Shown in pieces: positions 1 through 9,748 of a stretch of 64,000 nucleotides of DNA. How positions within the stretch are numbered: the first letter of the stretch is position 1; each line of letters starts with the position of its first letter. The stretch spans positions 1,454,501-1,518,500 of the forward strand of contig VCAZ01000075.1 of the NCBI GenBank assembly GCA_005784505.1, given 5' to 3'. The position numbers and the translations under genes were made by a program. A model generated the notes under the pieces. That model did no database searches and was not told the origin of the DNA. It was given only the letters and a program-made list of their open reading frames with translations. This DNA comes from Bagarius yarrelli (taxonomy: Eukaryota > Chordata > Actinopteri > Siluriformes > Sisoridae).

Positions 1-194
1 GACTTCCATTGTTTTAAAACATTTCAATGAATGCATGTCCTCCACTGCTGAATAACACGTACGTACGGTAGAGCACGGTAGAAGTTTTTGCTTGTAATGG
101 TGTTGGTGATATATCCCTTGAGATGATTTGTTTTGTATCTTCTCCTGACACACCATGGCTCCCAAAGATAAAAATCAAGTAAGGTGAGATCTGG

Positions 195-378
195 GAAAAT
201 GGTTAAGATGTTGGACTGCCAACCCGAAGATTGTGGTTTCGATTCCCAGCTTTACCAAGCCACCACTGTTGGGCCCCTGAGCAAGGCCCTTAAGCCCCAA
301 TTGCTCAGTTGTATAAAGGAGATAAATGTTAGTCGCTCTGGATAAGAGCGCCTGCCAAATGCTGTAAACGTAAATGTA
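195..378 (+). mobile_element. tRNA-derived SINE copy with L2-type 3' tail
   Basis: A tRNA-like head (GGTTAAGATGTTGGACTGCC, then the B-box-like GGTTTCGATTCC) is followed by a middle part with CAAGGCCCTTAAGCCCCAATT. The tail reads GTCGCTCTGGATAAGAGCGC, CTGCCAAATGCTGTAAACG. This is the standard build of teleost tRNA-SINEs mobilised by L2-clade LINEs. The same tail occurs on the LINE at 12-14.2 kb of this window. Confidence 0.8.
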
Positions 379-1072
379 GTCACCAGTGCTGCTAAATATA
401 AAGAACTTGTTCTGTTCAGGCCCTTAACCAAGCGAACACCTGAAACCAAAACTCTTCTGGGCTTATACCCTCACGCACACACAAACACAGACCAGAACTC
501 CTGCACAAAAAAAAAAACAAAAACAAAAAAAAAACCACACACGCATGCCTAGTGCAAGTACTGCGTCCGGATTGTCATTGATTTTACTTGTGTCTAGACC
601 ATTTTTGATTTTGTATAGCGTGATGGCATTGTCCTTGTCAGGGCATGTCAGGGTCAGAATTATTGTCTCGAGGAATTAGTATCAGTGCATTTAAAGGCTG
701 TCTAGATTACAAATCAGTGGATGTAATAGAACAGAATCTTTGTTGAAGCTTGTATGACTGCAGAGGGCAGCACCTGAAATATGACGCAATAAACAAGAAC
801 GATGGGCTGCTCACACTACACTATTGAAATTTTTTTCTTCAAAACACCAAGCTATTTTCAAGCATGGTCAAGGATGGGTTTTGCATAAATAGGTTTTTTT
901 TTCACTATAATTTGGTACAAATCACTGACTATGAGTAGATGCACATCACATTGCATAATAAAACATGCATGAAAAGCTACATCTGCTTCATAAGACACTG
1001 TTCATAACCTTAATCCTTCCAAACAGAGTACAGGCTGGTTGGATGTGACTTTTTTGGGGCTTTTCTTTTTGT
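379..1072. other. AT-rich sequence without recognisable gene
   Basis: No convincing exon or repeat was seen. There is an A/C-rich low-complexity tract at about 470-542. If the exon at 3664-3721 is real, this stretch lies in the first intron, or further downstream, of that minus-strand gene. Confidence 0.5.
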
Positions 1073-1420
1073 TACAGTCGTCCCCCAACATTCGTGGGTC
1101 TTACATGTTAAGAGCACCTGCGAATTGAGAAAATCCTTAAATACTTGATGTGTTTTATTAATAACCCTGTTAGTGGTAGATGAGACAGTTTCTTATAAAA
1201 CCATAAAAGTGAATGCGCTTTAATAAATAGAATTTTGGGAGATGACATCTTAAATCGCATAATACTTAAAGATGTACTAAATTTCAGTAAGTACGTACGT
1301 CCCGACCATTTAAAAATTCATTTAGATATACTACATCCGCCATTTGGATATTGACCTGTAACATACTATGTCATAGAAGTGCAATTTTAAGGTTGGAAAA
1401 AGTTTAATTTAAATGATGTT
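1073..1420. mobile_element. Possible Tigger/mariner-like nonautonomous relic
   Basis: The left part reads ACAGTCGTCCCCCAACATTC, then GTGGGTCTTACATGTTAAGA and CACCTGCGAATTGAGAAAAT. This resembles the terminal sequence of pogo/Tigger-type elements found in many vertebrates. No clear matching right end or TA duplication could be fixed, so both the family and the right boundary are weak. Confidence 0.3.
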
Positions 1421-2680
1421 GAACAAGTGCAATTTAACTACAATAAATAACATTTTTCTTTAGGCACTTGAAGCTAAAGCCAGTAAAAGAACTTAAAGAC
1501 TCATGGGATAGTAAGGTGTAGCCAATTAACCGGGAACTTTGTGTGCAATTTTCAAAATCAAGTGGGTCAATTAACACAGGATTTTTCATGTTTTTATACA
1601 AACTGCATAAAATATTCATAAAAACTGCATATTTAAACCAGCAAAGGATTGCATTGCATAGGAGTAAATGTAACCATGGATATCAAACACTGCATTAAAC
1701 ATTCCCAAAGCTCCTTGCTAAAATACTGAGATTATAGGAAGTGATTTTCTTTTCAAAGTTACATCTTAAAAACCTGAATCTAAAATGTTCAGCAGAATCC
1801 ATTTTGACTTTTATCAGTTCAGCATAGACATGTCTGTCAAGCAGTACCTCTGAACGACGGAAGATGATGAGAAAGCAACCCTTCCAGCACTCCTCAGTGT
1901 CAAGAATTACTGCTCCGATGTGGACAGCTACATTCAAATGATGTGCAAATGTGATAGACATTTTAATAGAGACCAGAATAACTGAATCCTGAGATGTAAA
2001 GCAGGGCTTTTATCCCAAACCCTGCGTGTTTTTCTTCTCCAAGACACAAGCAACTCCTACTTAACAAGTCTGTGGTTTTGCAATACTAAAACATGATCTA
2101 AACCAGACCTTTTCAATGAGATTTAATACATTAAATGCAGACTGCTGGAGTATTTAAGTGAAATTGTGCAATCCAGAAAGATGATGAGTGTTGTGTTTGC
2201 AATATGTTTAACTTTCAGTGTACTGTGATATTTGGAAAAGTGCTGAGAAGTCAATTGTACACAGAGTCTAAAGGTTACAAATTAAATATTATATTCATGT
2301 AATTTTTATATTTTATACAAACATTTTTTATGAATGTGAAATGAATATGATGAGTTTATTCTGAGGTACTAAAAAAAGCACAAGAATACATAAAAAAAAT
2401 ATACTGCATGATTACAAACAGGATTGGATACAAGCTCTTTTTGGATGCTTGGTATTAAATTGAATTATTCGTCTATGAGTCATTGTACACTCATGATCCC
2501 ACCTTGTGGAGAGCTGATGTACCTGGCGTATCACCCTTAATTACTGCACATCAACTCATCACAGAAAAGCACACACGAGTTTATGTGAAATCCGTGCGAA
2601 TGGATGAGCAGGAGGAGACTTCATGCCTCACACTGCAATGACACTGACCTCTCCGAGGCAATTACAGCTCGAGATGCTTG
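1421..2680. other. Unassigned single-copy-looking sequence
   Basis: Mostly AT-rich. A minus-strand open frame of 88 codons at 1961-1695 has no supporting splice sites that I trust. It is treated as chance. Confidence 0.45.
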
Positions 2681-2683
2681 CGC

Positions 2684-2720
<37 letters not shown>

Positions 2721-2744
2721 TGTGTGTGTGTGTGGGGGGGGGGG
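2681..2744. repeat. (GT)n microsatellite ending in a G-run
   Basis: CGCGCGTGTG opens a run of GT dinucleotides, interrupted once by GGG and ending in an 11-base G tract. The start is alternating purine-pyrimidine sequence (CG then TG), a Z-DNA-prone composition. Confidence 0.95.
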
Positions 2745-2869
2745 CTCAGCAAACAGAATTTAAGAAAAAGCATTGCACTAAAGCAAAACAAAAAACTGTA
2801 TTATTTATGTACATTTCCTTTATCTGTGTATAAACATTTCTAAACACTAATAGGAATTCATTTCACCTA

Positions 2870-3570
2870 CTATAGATGTAGTTTATGGTTAAATAATGAT
2901 GTATTATGATGACGACGCATAGCTTTATAATAATGTACAGTTATACTATAATGCATAGTAATATTATTTGAGGATATATAATATTGTATAGATGTGATGT
3001 GTAGATATGTGCTACTGTATAGATATGTGATAGTGCAGATGTGATATTGTATAGATATGTGATACTGAACAGATATATTGTATAGATTTGTGATATTGTA
3101 CAGATGTGATTGTACGTGATACAAGCAGTACAGCTATATAATATTGAACAGATATATTGTATAGATGTGATACTGTACAGACATGTGATACTGTACAGAC
3201 ATGACATTGTACAGATGTGATATATTGAACAGATGTGATATCTTGAACAGATGTATTGCATAGATATGTGGTATTGTACAGACGTGATGTGATATTGTAC
3301 AGATATGATATTGTATAGATGTGATTGTACATATACATGATATTGTACCGATATGCATTATTGTACATGTGATATTGTGAAAATATATTAGATTGTATAA
3401 ATGTGATATTGTAGATGTGATATTTTTATGGCGACGTATGGATTCATCATATTGTTAGAATATATAATATTGTATTAATATATGATAATGTAGATATATA
3501 TTTAACGATGTGATACTGTTCATATATAATAGAGATATATGTAATAAAGACATAGAATGTACAGTTATGA
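2870..3570. repeat. Degenerate minisatellite of GATATTGTACAGATGT-like units
   Basis: A unit of roughly 17-25 bases built on GATATTGTACAGATGTGAT, with variants in TAGATATGTGATACTG, is repeated with many substitutions. To the right it grades into looser TGATAATGTAGATATAT motifs. This vocabulary (TATATGATAATGTATAG) also makes up the array at 5.2-6.96 kb. All long minus-strand reading frames here are products of the repeat and not genes. It lies immediately downstream of the signal-peptide exon, that is, at the start of the putative intron 1. Confidence 0.85.
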
Positions 3571-3663
3571 TTATGTATATGATAAAATACAGTCACATGA
3601 TAATGTAGTCACATGATGATCTGTATACGATTTACAGCTGTGTGTCAAGGGAAAAGTACATAC

Positions 3664-3721
3664 CGTCAGAAACAATCGTTCCCAGCAGCAGAGCTCCCAG
3701 ACAGACGCGTGCAGATGACAT
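3664..3721 (-). CDS. First coding exon with signal peptide (host gene, partial)
   Basis: Read on the minus strand, ATG at 3721-3719 opens 19 codons, MSSARVCLGALLLGTIVSD, followed by one base of the next codon and the splice donor G|GTATGT, the intron starting at 3663. The peptide has a typical secretory signal layout: a short N-region with Arg5, a hydrophobic core CLGALLLGTIV, then small or polar residues. A phase-1 donor right after a signal peptide is common in genes for secreted or membrane proteins with Ig, CUB, sushi or similar modules. The -3 base of the start is A, a good context. It lies at the edge of a CpG-rich region, and the remaining exons would lie left of this window. I do not recognise the protein. 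Chance is unlikely given frame, donor, signal peptide and CpG context together, but transcription is not shown. Decayed copies of this exon occur at 5.7-6.8 and 9.2-9.6 kb. Confidence 0.6.
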
Positions 3722-4901
3722 GATAATCGTCCTGTATAATTCCGGGGTCGCAATAAACGGACGCTGTTCCCTTCCAAAATATTCCGCGTGCGACTCGGTT
3801 ACAGTCCAGTAGCCGAGCTCGTGCGAGATACCTCAAGAACCGGACGGTAAAAAACTTGACTGTAGGCTCGCGCGTCCATTACGGTTTCCGAACGTGCCGC
3901 ACTTCCCGCGGCAACGAGCCACAAACTCCGGACACCGACACTCGCGCAAAAACACTCTCTCTCTCTCTCCCTTCCCCTCCCCCCTCTCTCTAGTACGCGC
4001 ACAAAAAAAAAAGTTAACAGGTATCCCGCTTACCTGATCCCCTGCGCGCGCCTCAACAAACAGCGTGGCTTCTCGTAGCGAAATGCTCACGCGTCGCGCA
4101 CCACGCGCGTTTCCGTGCCCGCGCGCGCGGTCTGCTATATGTAGCACGAGCACCGCCTCGTCACTCCTGAGGCGAGAATAAGTAATTAATTAAGAGGAAG
4201 AAAAAAAACAACAACAGCAACTAAAAGCGGTTTTTACGCGGTGGAGGTTTTTTAATCCGTGTATAAACGTGTTAAACAAAAATTTAAACAAAAAGAAAAA
4301 AAATGTTCGGAGGTGAAATTATCGCTGATGTGAAATGCTATCTTTGTTAGCCTCAATAAAAATGAACGGTATAGAGTCGACTCCGGTCTGTGTGTGTGTG
4401 TGTGTGTGTTTTCACAAGCACCTTACAGCTTAAAAAGTTCTCCGTAGCGAAATTCCGTTAAAATCCGTTAAATCCAACAGTGAAAAAACGGACACTATAA
4501 CGCGAAGGTCCTTCAGAAAAAACCACACGTTAAAACAGAGATTTTACAACGAGGCCGCTTTTTTTAAACGACAAAAAGCGTCTAAAAACGGGGGTTTTTT
4601 TGTATGGATATAATATTATACATGAAATAATTCTTGAAAATCGAATGAAAGTCAGGGGCTGCACTTGTCAGGCGCGGTTTAGTAATTTTTCTCCTCAGAA
4701 ACAAGCATTAAAAGTGACTAATATCCTATGTTTTCGGTGTCAAAAAGAATGAAGTTACCGTTTTTGTGTTTTCTGTCAGTTTTTCTGTTATAACTGAACT
4801 AAAACGCCGCCGCGCCGCTCCGCTTCAGGTGTCCGCGTTCCTCCGCGCCGCAAACCAAAAATCTCCTCAGAGGGAAAATACGACGGCGGGCCGAGTTTGA
4901 T

Positions 4902-4933
4902 CACGTGCTCCAGCCGGCTACATGGATCACGTG
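4902..4933. promoter_or_regulatory. Pair of CACGTG E-boxes
   Basis: CACGTG occurs at 4902-4907 and again at 4928-4933, each preceded by GAT. The second sits in ATCACGTGAC, close to the extended palindrome bound by bHLH-zip factors such as USF, MYC/MAX or MITF/TFE. They lie at the distal end of the CpG-rich region. Function is inferred only. Confidence 0.4.
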
Positions 4934-5189
4934 ACCCAGCCAACCTTAATTAGTTGCGGTTTATGTGGGCTACGTCCCAAACCGCGCATCCTCCACGACT
5001 CGTTTATGTAAAAATAGCAGGTAATTTACTGCGTTAATTATTCCAACACTTTAAGCTGTCCGTTTAACGCAAGAGGTCGTCAATACACAGTGATTAAACG
5101 GTGTGAATGTAAAAATAAATAAAACATGTTAGTGAAGATAAATGAATGAATGGATAAAATCTAATTAATTTACATTAGGAATAATTTAC

Positions 5190-6960
5190 TATCTTGCAAA
5201 TAACTAATAGAATTCGATTAGTGTACCTTTGCATACACACAATTTAATTTAATGCTTTTAATAGCAAAGCAAAATCTATATAATAATATTATGTATAGTT
5301 TATAATAAGGTGTAGTATTCATTCATTCATTTATCTTCTATACCCACTTATTCCTTAGTTCAGGGTCACGGGTACACCCTGAAACAGGTCGCCAGTCCAT
5401 CACAAGGCCACACTCACACTGACTCCTATGGGAAATTTAGAATCACCAACGTGTTTTTGGACTGTGGGAGGAACCCAGAGTACCTGGAGTAAACCCACGC
5501 AACCACAAGGAGAACATGCAAACTCCACACAGAAGCCCTGCCCGGGAATCCAACCCGGGCCTTCTTGCTTTGAGGCAACCACAAAGCCACTGTGCTGCCC
5601 AAGGTGTAGTATATAATAACATAATATGGTAATAATAATTATAATTATTATTATTTTTTTAATTATTTTGAGCTAATATGATAATGTATCGTTATATAAC
5701 ATAGCCATACGATTGAAAATTAAACAATTATAAATAGACAATCTTTTCCAGAGCTCCCAGGCAGAAATAACTAATTCCATTATAATTGCTTTCCTATATA
5801 ACTAATACAATCAGATTATTGTACAGTTTGCGTATACAACGTACAGAGTGTGCGTATTTAAGGTATAGCAAAGTAAAATCTATATAATAATGTAAAGTTA
5901 TATAATTTATAGTTTATAATAAGGTATAGCTATTTAATAATGTTAATGTTATTTTAAGCTATATGATAATGTATAACTATATAACATAGACATATGATTT
6001 GAGGTTAAACCAGTATATATAGCTATATGATAACATATACACTAGTTATATAATAATGCATAGTTGTGTATAAAAGGAAAAAAAAACATACAGTCAGAAA
6101 CAATTATTCTCAGAGCTCTCAGGCAAAAAGAACTAATTCTATTATAATCGCTTCCCCATATAACATATAGAATCATATTATTGTACGGTTTGCAATTAAT
6201 GTACAGAGTGTGAGTTTTTAGGGTATAGCAAAGTAAAATCTATATAATTATGTTTAGTTATATAATGTACAGTTTATAATAAGGTGTAGCTACATAATAA
6301 TGTTATTTTAAGCTATATGATTATGTATAGTTATATAACATGGTCACGTGATTTGTAGTTATATGATAACATACAGTTATAGGATAATGTATTGTTATAT
6401 GTTTAGCTTCGAAGAGAGGGAAAATAACATACAGCCAGAAACTATCGTTCCCAAAGCTCACTTCACTACATAACTAATAGAATTCAATTATTGTACAGTA
6501 TGCGTACACCCGAGACTCATATACAATGTACAGAGCGTGCCTATTTTAAATATATCAAGGTAAAATCTATACAATGTTTATTTTATGATCAGGCGTAGCT
6601 GCATAATGAGGTTTATGATGGCATTTTAAGCTATATTAAAAGTATATAATATATTAATAAGTATAGTTATATAACATATTCATATGATTTTTAGTTATAT
6701 GACAACATATATTGCTGTGTATAGAGAGAAAAGAACATACAGTCAGAAACAATTATTCCCAGAAATAACTAATACTATAATCTTACAAATGAAAAGTAAG
6801 CTAATTGCTTTGCTACACGCCCAAGAAAATCCGATTTATTACCATTTTGTTTACAGTCAAGATGCGTATACAATGTACAGACTGTGCGTATTTGCAAAAT
6901 AGTTATATAAAGTTCTAGTTTAACATTTTGCATTATTTCAAAATTAAAGACTTTCAGCAA
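5190..6960. repeat. Tandem array of about 340-bp AT-rich units carrying decayed exon-1 copies
   Basis: Each unit contains the same ordered landmarks: AACTAATAGAATCAGATTATTG, TACAGTTTGCG, ACAGAGTGTGCGTATTT, TAGCAAAGTAAAATCTATA, TTTATAATAAGGTGTAGCTA, TTATTTTAAGCTATATGATA, ATATAACATAGCCATATGAT, then a piece matching exon 1 plus its donor. Exon-like segments are centred near 5755, 6110, 6445 and 6750, giving periods of roughly 310-355 bases. The first unit is interrupted by an inserted repeat (5319-5600). Divergence among units is moderate, so the array is not young. It lies upstream (5') of the putative gene. Confidence 0.8.
5319..5600 (+). mobile_element. Common teleost interspersed repeat with 12-bp target duplication
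   Basis: The element reads from TCTATACCCACTTATTCC through CAGGTCGCCAGTCCATCACA, TTTTTGGACTGTGGGAGG and AACATGCAAACTCCACACAG to CCACTGTGCTGCCC. This is a widespread fish repeat, seen in several more copies in this window. It is flanked by the perfect 12-base duplication AAGGTGTAGTAT (5307-5318 and 5601-5612), proving insertion into an existing array unit. I do not know its autonomous partner. Confidence 0.8.
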
Positions 6961-7439
6961 TCTATTAAAATGTAGAGGAAAAAATCATTTATACTCACAA
7001 GCCTGCACCCTACAGTACCTGATATCATTAGTAGGATTGGGGATCTTTATGTACTTTACAGTCCGATTTCAAAATCGATTCTTAATCTACACTTTTTTCT
7101 AATTCTCCTGCTGTGTAAATACATGTTTACATCTTTAAATTTTAACCAGAATTGGACTTTCTATGCTTTTTGTTTATAGTTGGAATTTAGTATGGGTGAT
7201 TTAGTATGATCAATTTTTTTATAGACAAACTTGTGTTCAGGATGAACTGAAGCTCTGAATGAAACACTGAAACGTCCAATTATTGTAACAATTATGAGCA
7301 ACACTTAAATAACGCTGTAAGGACACACTGTGAGATCACACTCGCGATCTTATGTGAATTTAGAATCAATTCTAAACTTTCGAGAATCGATTCAGGAATC
7401 GTTAGAGAAAGAATTGCGATGCATCGATACATTTATAAT
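6961..7439. other. Degenerate sequence with ATCGATTC inverted motifs, possible DNA-transposon relic
   Basis: AAAATCGATTCTTAATC near 7071 and GAGAATCGATTCAGGAATCG near 7381, followed by GCGATGCATCGATAC, are inverted-repeat-like. They recall fish hAT-type miniature elements that end in ATCGATGCATCGAT-like sequence. No duplication or clear ends could be found. Confidence 0.3.
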
Positions 7440-7640
7440 TATGAGTTAAGTTTTCAGCAGTTCAACTCAGTTTTTTTTTGTGCAATAGACATTGTCTCAA
7501 AGCAGCTTTACAGAAATGCAAAAATTCAGACTAAAAATTACACATTTTAATATAGAACTCATACCAATTCCTAATGAGCATGCCTGAGACTACTGTGTCA
7601 GCAAAAGAAACTCCTAGAGAGGATGTCAAGAAGAAACTTG
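7440..7640 (-). mobile_element. 3'-UTR fragment of an L2-clade LINE
   Basis: Plus-strand text TGCAATAGACATTGTCTCAA, AGCAGCTTTACAGAAATG, TAATGAGCATGCCTGAG and GAAACTTGATAGGAAAACTC matches, with changes, the 3' UTR of the L2 element at 36641-37397 (TTACAATGGTGATTGTCACA, AAGCAGCTTTACAATTG, TGATGAGCAAGCC). The element therefore reads on the minus strand and only its 3' end is present. Confidence 0.6.
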
Positions 7641-7959
7641 ATAGGAAAACTCAAGTGTGAACTCATCATTCTTTGTCCTGTCCATAAATAAATATTTTTT
7701 AATAACAGTATTTTGACCAGAAGCTTTTACGAAATGTATAAATCAGCATTCGATTCGACAGAAAATGTCCAATGATAGAAATCCAATGATGGAAACCGGG
7801 ACACAAGATCGACTGTGGCAACGACAAGCTGCATCTCTGTAAGAAAAGTTTAGTTGACCACTTTTCAATTACTTTTCAAAGATTTATATTCTGTTCTGTC
7901 AGTAAGGTAAAGAACAAAATTCTGTCCACAGAAAATATAAAAACGAAACCAAAACAACA

Positions 7960-8350
7960 GCTGTGCAAAAGTTCCCCTAAAGGCACTTGGACATACCTTT
8001 AACTGTCTTTAATCATTCATTATTCATTGAAAATATGCAAATAGCTTCGAAGCTTGGTAGAGCCACCCCTTTTGAAAATAGTCCATAAACTTAAAGGGTG
8101 TATTAGTGACACCAACTGTCTACAGGAGGTCTGCAAGTCAGTAGTGATGTTCATAGATTAATCATACATCACAACTGCATCTCCAAACGGGATTTTATAA
8201 AGGAATTGCCAAGAAGAAGCTCTTTGCTCTGAAAAGGATCAGCAAACTCTATGAAATGTGCTGGAGTTTAACTCAATATGTTCAAACCCGACAGAAAAAT
8301 TAGTGTCACATTGTATAAAGGATGAAAAATTGCTTTTGTCTGCCCATAAA
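7960..8350 (+). pseudogene. Tc1-like transposon relic (transposase N-terminal part)
   Basis: A terminal-like GTGCAAAAGTTCCCCTAAAG is followed by a decayed coding stretch, CATCACAACTGCATCTCC then GGAATTGCCAAGAAGAAGC and TTTGCTCTGAAAAGGATCAG. This resembles the region of Tc1 transposases that reads roughly ...GL..RR...KPLLS.KN. It is full of stops and indels. The family assignment rests on remembered similarity and is uncertain. Confidence 0.4.
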
Positions 8351-8490
8351 TAACAAATTAACACTAAACTACCTAGACAAAACTAATTTTAAGCCAGTTA
8401 AAATTAAAAAACAATTTAAGTGACAAGTTTCTTAAAACTAGTAGCTTTTTTGTGAGTCAGCATTGCTTGTGGTAGTAAATTAACACTTAC

Positions 8491-8606
8491 TTTTAAATCA
8501 GCTGCTGCTGCAGCAATCTTGGCGTTGTCATGGCTCAAGGCCTCACACCACAGTGACATCTTCTGGTCATGTTCTTCCAGGTCATTTAACTGAGTGTGAC
8601 TTTCTT
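8491..8606 (-). CDS. Candidate internal exon of an unidentified gene
   Basis: On the minus strand an acceptor TTTTAACTAG precedes 116 bases that are open in one frame (two bases, then 38 codons) and end at AAA|GTAAGT, a near-consensus donor. The peptide begins ESHTQLNDLEEHDQK and continues MSLWCEALSHDNAKIAAAAA, then DLK. It is acidic and helical-looking with leucines spaced as in a coiled coil. An inner acceptor (CACACTCAG) would also keep the frame. The base composition is clearly richer in G+C than the surrounding AT-rich DNA. I do not recognise the family and found no neighbouring exon in compatible phase. It lies upstream of the signal-peptide exon, so it would belong to another gene or a pseudogene. 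Confidence 0.35.
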
Positions 8607-9035
8607 CTAGTTAAAATATGACATTCACCTTCTATAGTCAAGAAAGACCTTGACAAGAAATAAGTCTCTGGTTTACTTAAAACCCACATTTGAGTCATTT
8701 GTCTTTACTGATTATGAAAAAGAATTATTAAAGAGCCAAACACAGCATTAAACGTTATAAATAGATACTATAGTTTGTAGATTAATTGAATTGAAAACCT
8801 TTTCCCCAAAACATTCAGTTTTATCATATTAAAACAGGATCATTTATAACCCTAATAACCTTTGCTTAAAAATTAAGATGAATTAAGTACAGTAGAAGTA
8901 AATGCAGCTTTGTTACATTTCAACAGCTGAATTAAAAAGTGAATTAAAAGCTGAATTAAATCAGTAACACCGCTCGCTTATGTATATCACATGCACATCA
9001 TATGCATTCAGAGTTGCATAGAGTAGCCAGTAACA

Positions 9036-9748
9036 ACACAGGAAGAACATGCAAACCCGGGCCTTCTTGCTTTAAGCCAACCACTGTGCTGCCCAAGGTG
9101 TAGTATATAATAATATAATATGGTAATAATAATTATAATAATTATTATTTTTTAATTTATTTTGAGCTAATATAATAATGTATCGTTATATAACATAGCC
9201 ATACAATTATAAATGACAATCTTTTCCAGAGCTCCCAGGCAGAAATAACTAATTCTATTATAATTGCTTTCCTATATAACTAATAGAATCAGATTATTGT
9301 ACAGTTTGCGTTTACAATGTACAGAGTGTGCGTATTTAAGGTATAGCAAAGTAAAATCTATACAATAATGTAAAGTTATATAATATATAATAAGGTGTAG
9401 CTATATAATAATGTTAATGTTATTTTAAGCTATATGATAATTAGTTATATGACATAGCCATATGATTTAAAGTTACACGATATGATATGATAACATATAC
9501 AGTAGTTATATAATAATGTATAGTTGTGTATAAAAGGAAAAAAAAACAACATCATTCTCAGAGCTCTCAGGCAAAAAAGAACTAATTCTATTATAATAGC
9601 TTCCCCACATAACATATAGAATCAGATTATTGTACAGTTTGCAATTAATGTACAGAGTTTTTAGGGTTTAGCAAAGTAAAATCTATATAATTTTGTTTAG
9701 TTAAATAATGTACAGTTTATAATAAGGTGTAGCTACATAATAACGTAA
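9036..9748. repeat. Segmental duplication of the 5.5-6.3 kb array region
   Basis: The block starts inside the interspersed-repeat tail (GAAGAACATGCAAACC, CCGGGCCTTCTTGCTTTAAG), continues through AAGGTGTAGTATATAATA and two exon-like segments (near 9230 and 9565), and ends after AATAAGGTGTAGCTACATAA. It follows the same order as 5508-6300. The duplicated stretch includes the inserted repeat's end, so it post-dates that insertion. A small deletion has removed part of the repeat tail. Confidence 0.85.

Larger units (their letters stand above)
3640..4960 (-). promoter_or_regulatory. CpG-rich promoter and 5' leader of the minus-strand gene
   Basis: This is the only long CpG-dense tract seen in the window, with runs such as CCTGCGCGCGCCTC, CACGCGTCGCGCACCACGCG and GCCGCCGCGCCGCTCCGC. 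On the minus strand a TATA-like ACATATAGC lies near 4140. A CT/GA tract covers 3954-3991. A donor-like CAG|GTAAGC has its last exon base at 4034 and could end a non-coding first exon. An intron from there to the CTAG acceptor at 3990 would be only 44 bases, which is too short, so the leader structure is unresolved. The start site is not fixed. Confidence 0.55.

Noticed and set aside
195..378. tRNA-like sequences as true tRNA genes
   Set aside because: No intact cloverleaf acceptor stem or 3' terminator. The SINE tail follows directly. Same for 14333, 29746 and 45800.
1695..1961. 88-codon minus-strand frame with a protein-like stretch (AVHIGAVILDTEECWKGC)
   Set aside because: No convincing acceptor or donor at its ends (best donor GAG|GTACTG is weak), and no recognised motif.
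2870..3368. Several minus-strand open frames of 74-118 codons rich in Tyr, Ile, Ser and His
   Set aside because: They are translations of the GATATTGTACAGATGT minisatellite in three frames. Repeat-driven, not coding.
3990..4033. Tiny intron between donor at 4033 and CTAG acceptor at 3990
   Set aside because: 44 bases is below the usual vertebrate minimum. The donor, if used, probably joins a more distant acceptor.
3833..4153. 106-codon minus-strand frame across the CpG-rich region
   Set aside because: It is GC-rich 5' leader/promoter sequence with a GA tract. The low stop frequency follows from composition. The better start is the signal-peptide ATG at 3721.
5400..5616. Complementary 60-62 codon frames on both strands
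   Set aside because: They lie inside the interspersed repeat 5319-5600.
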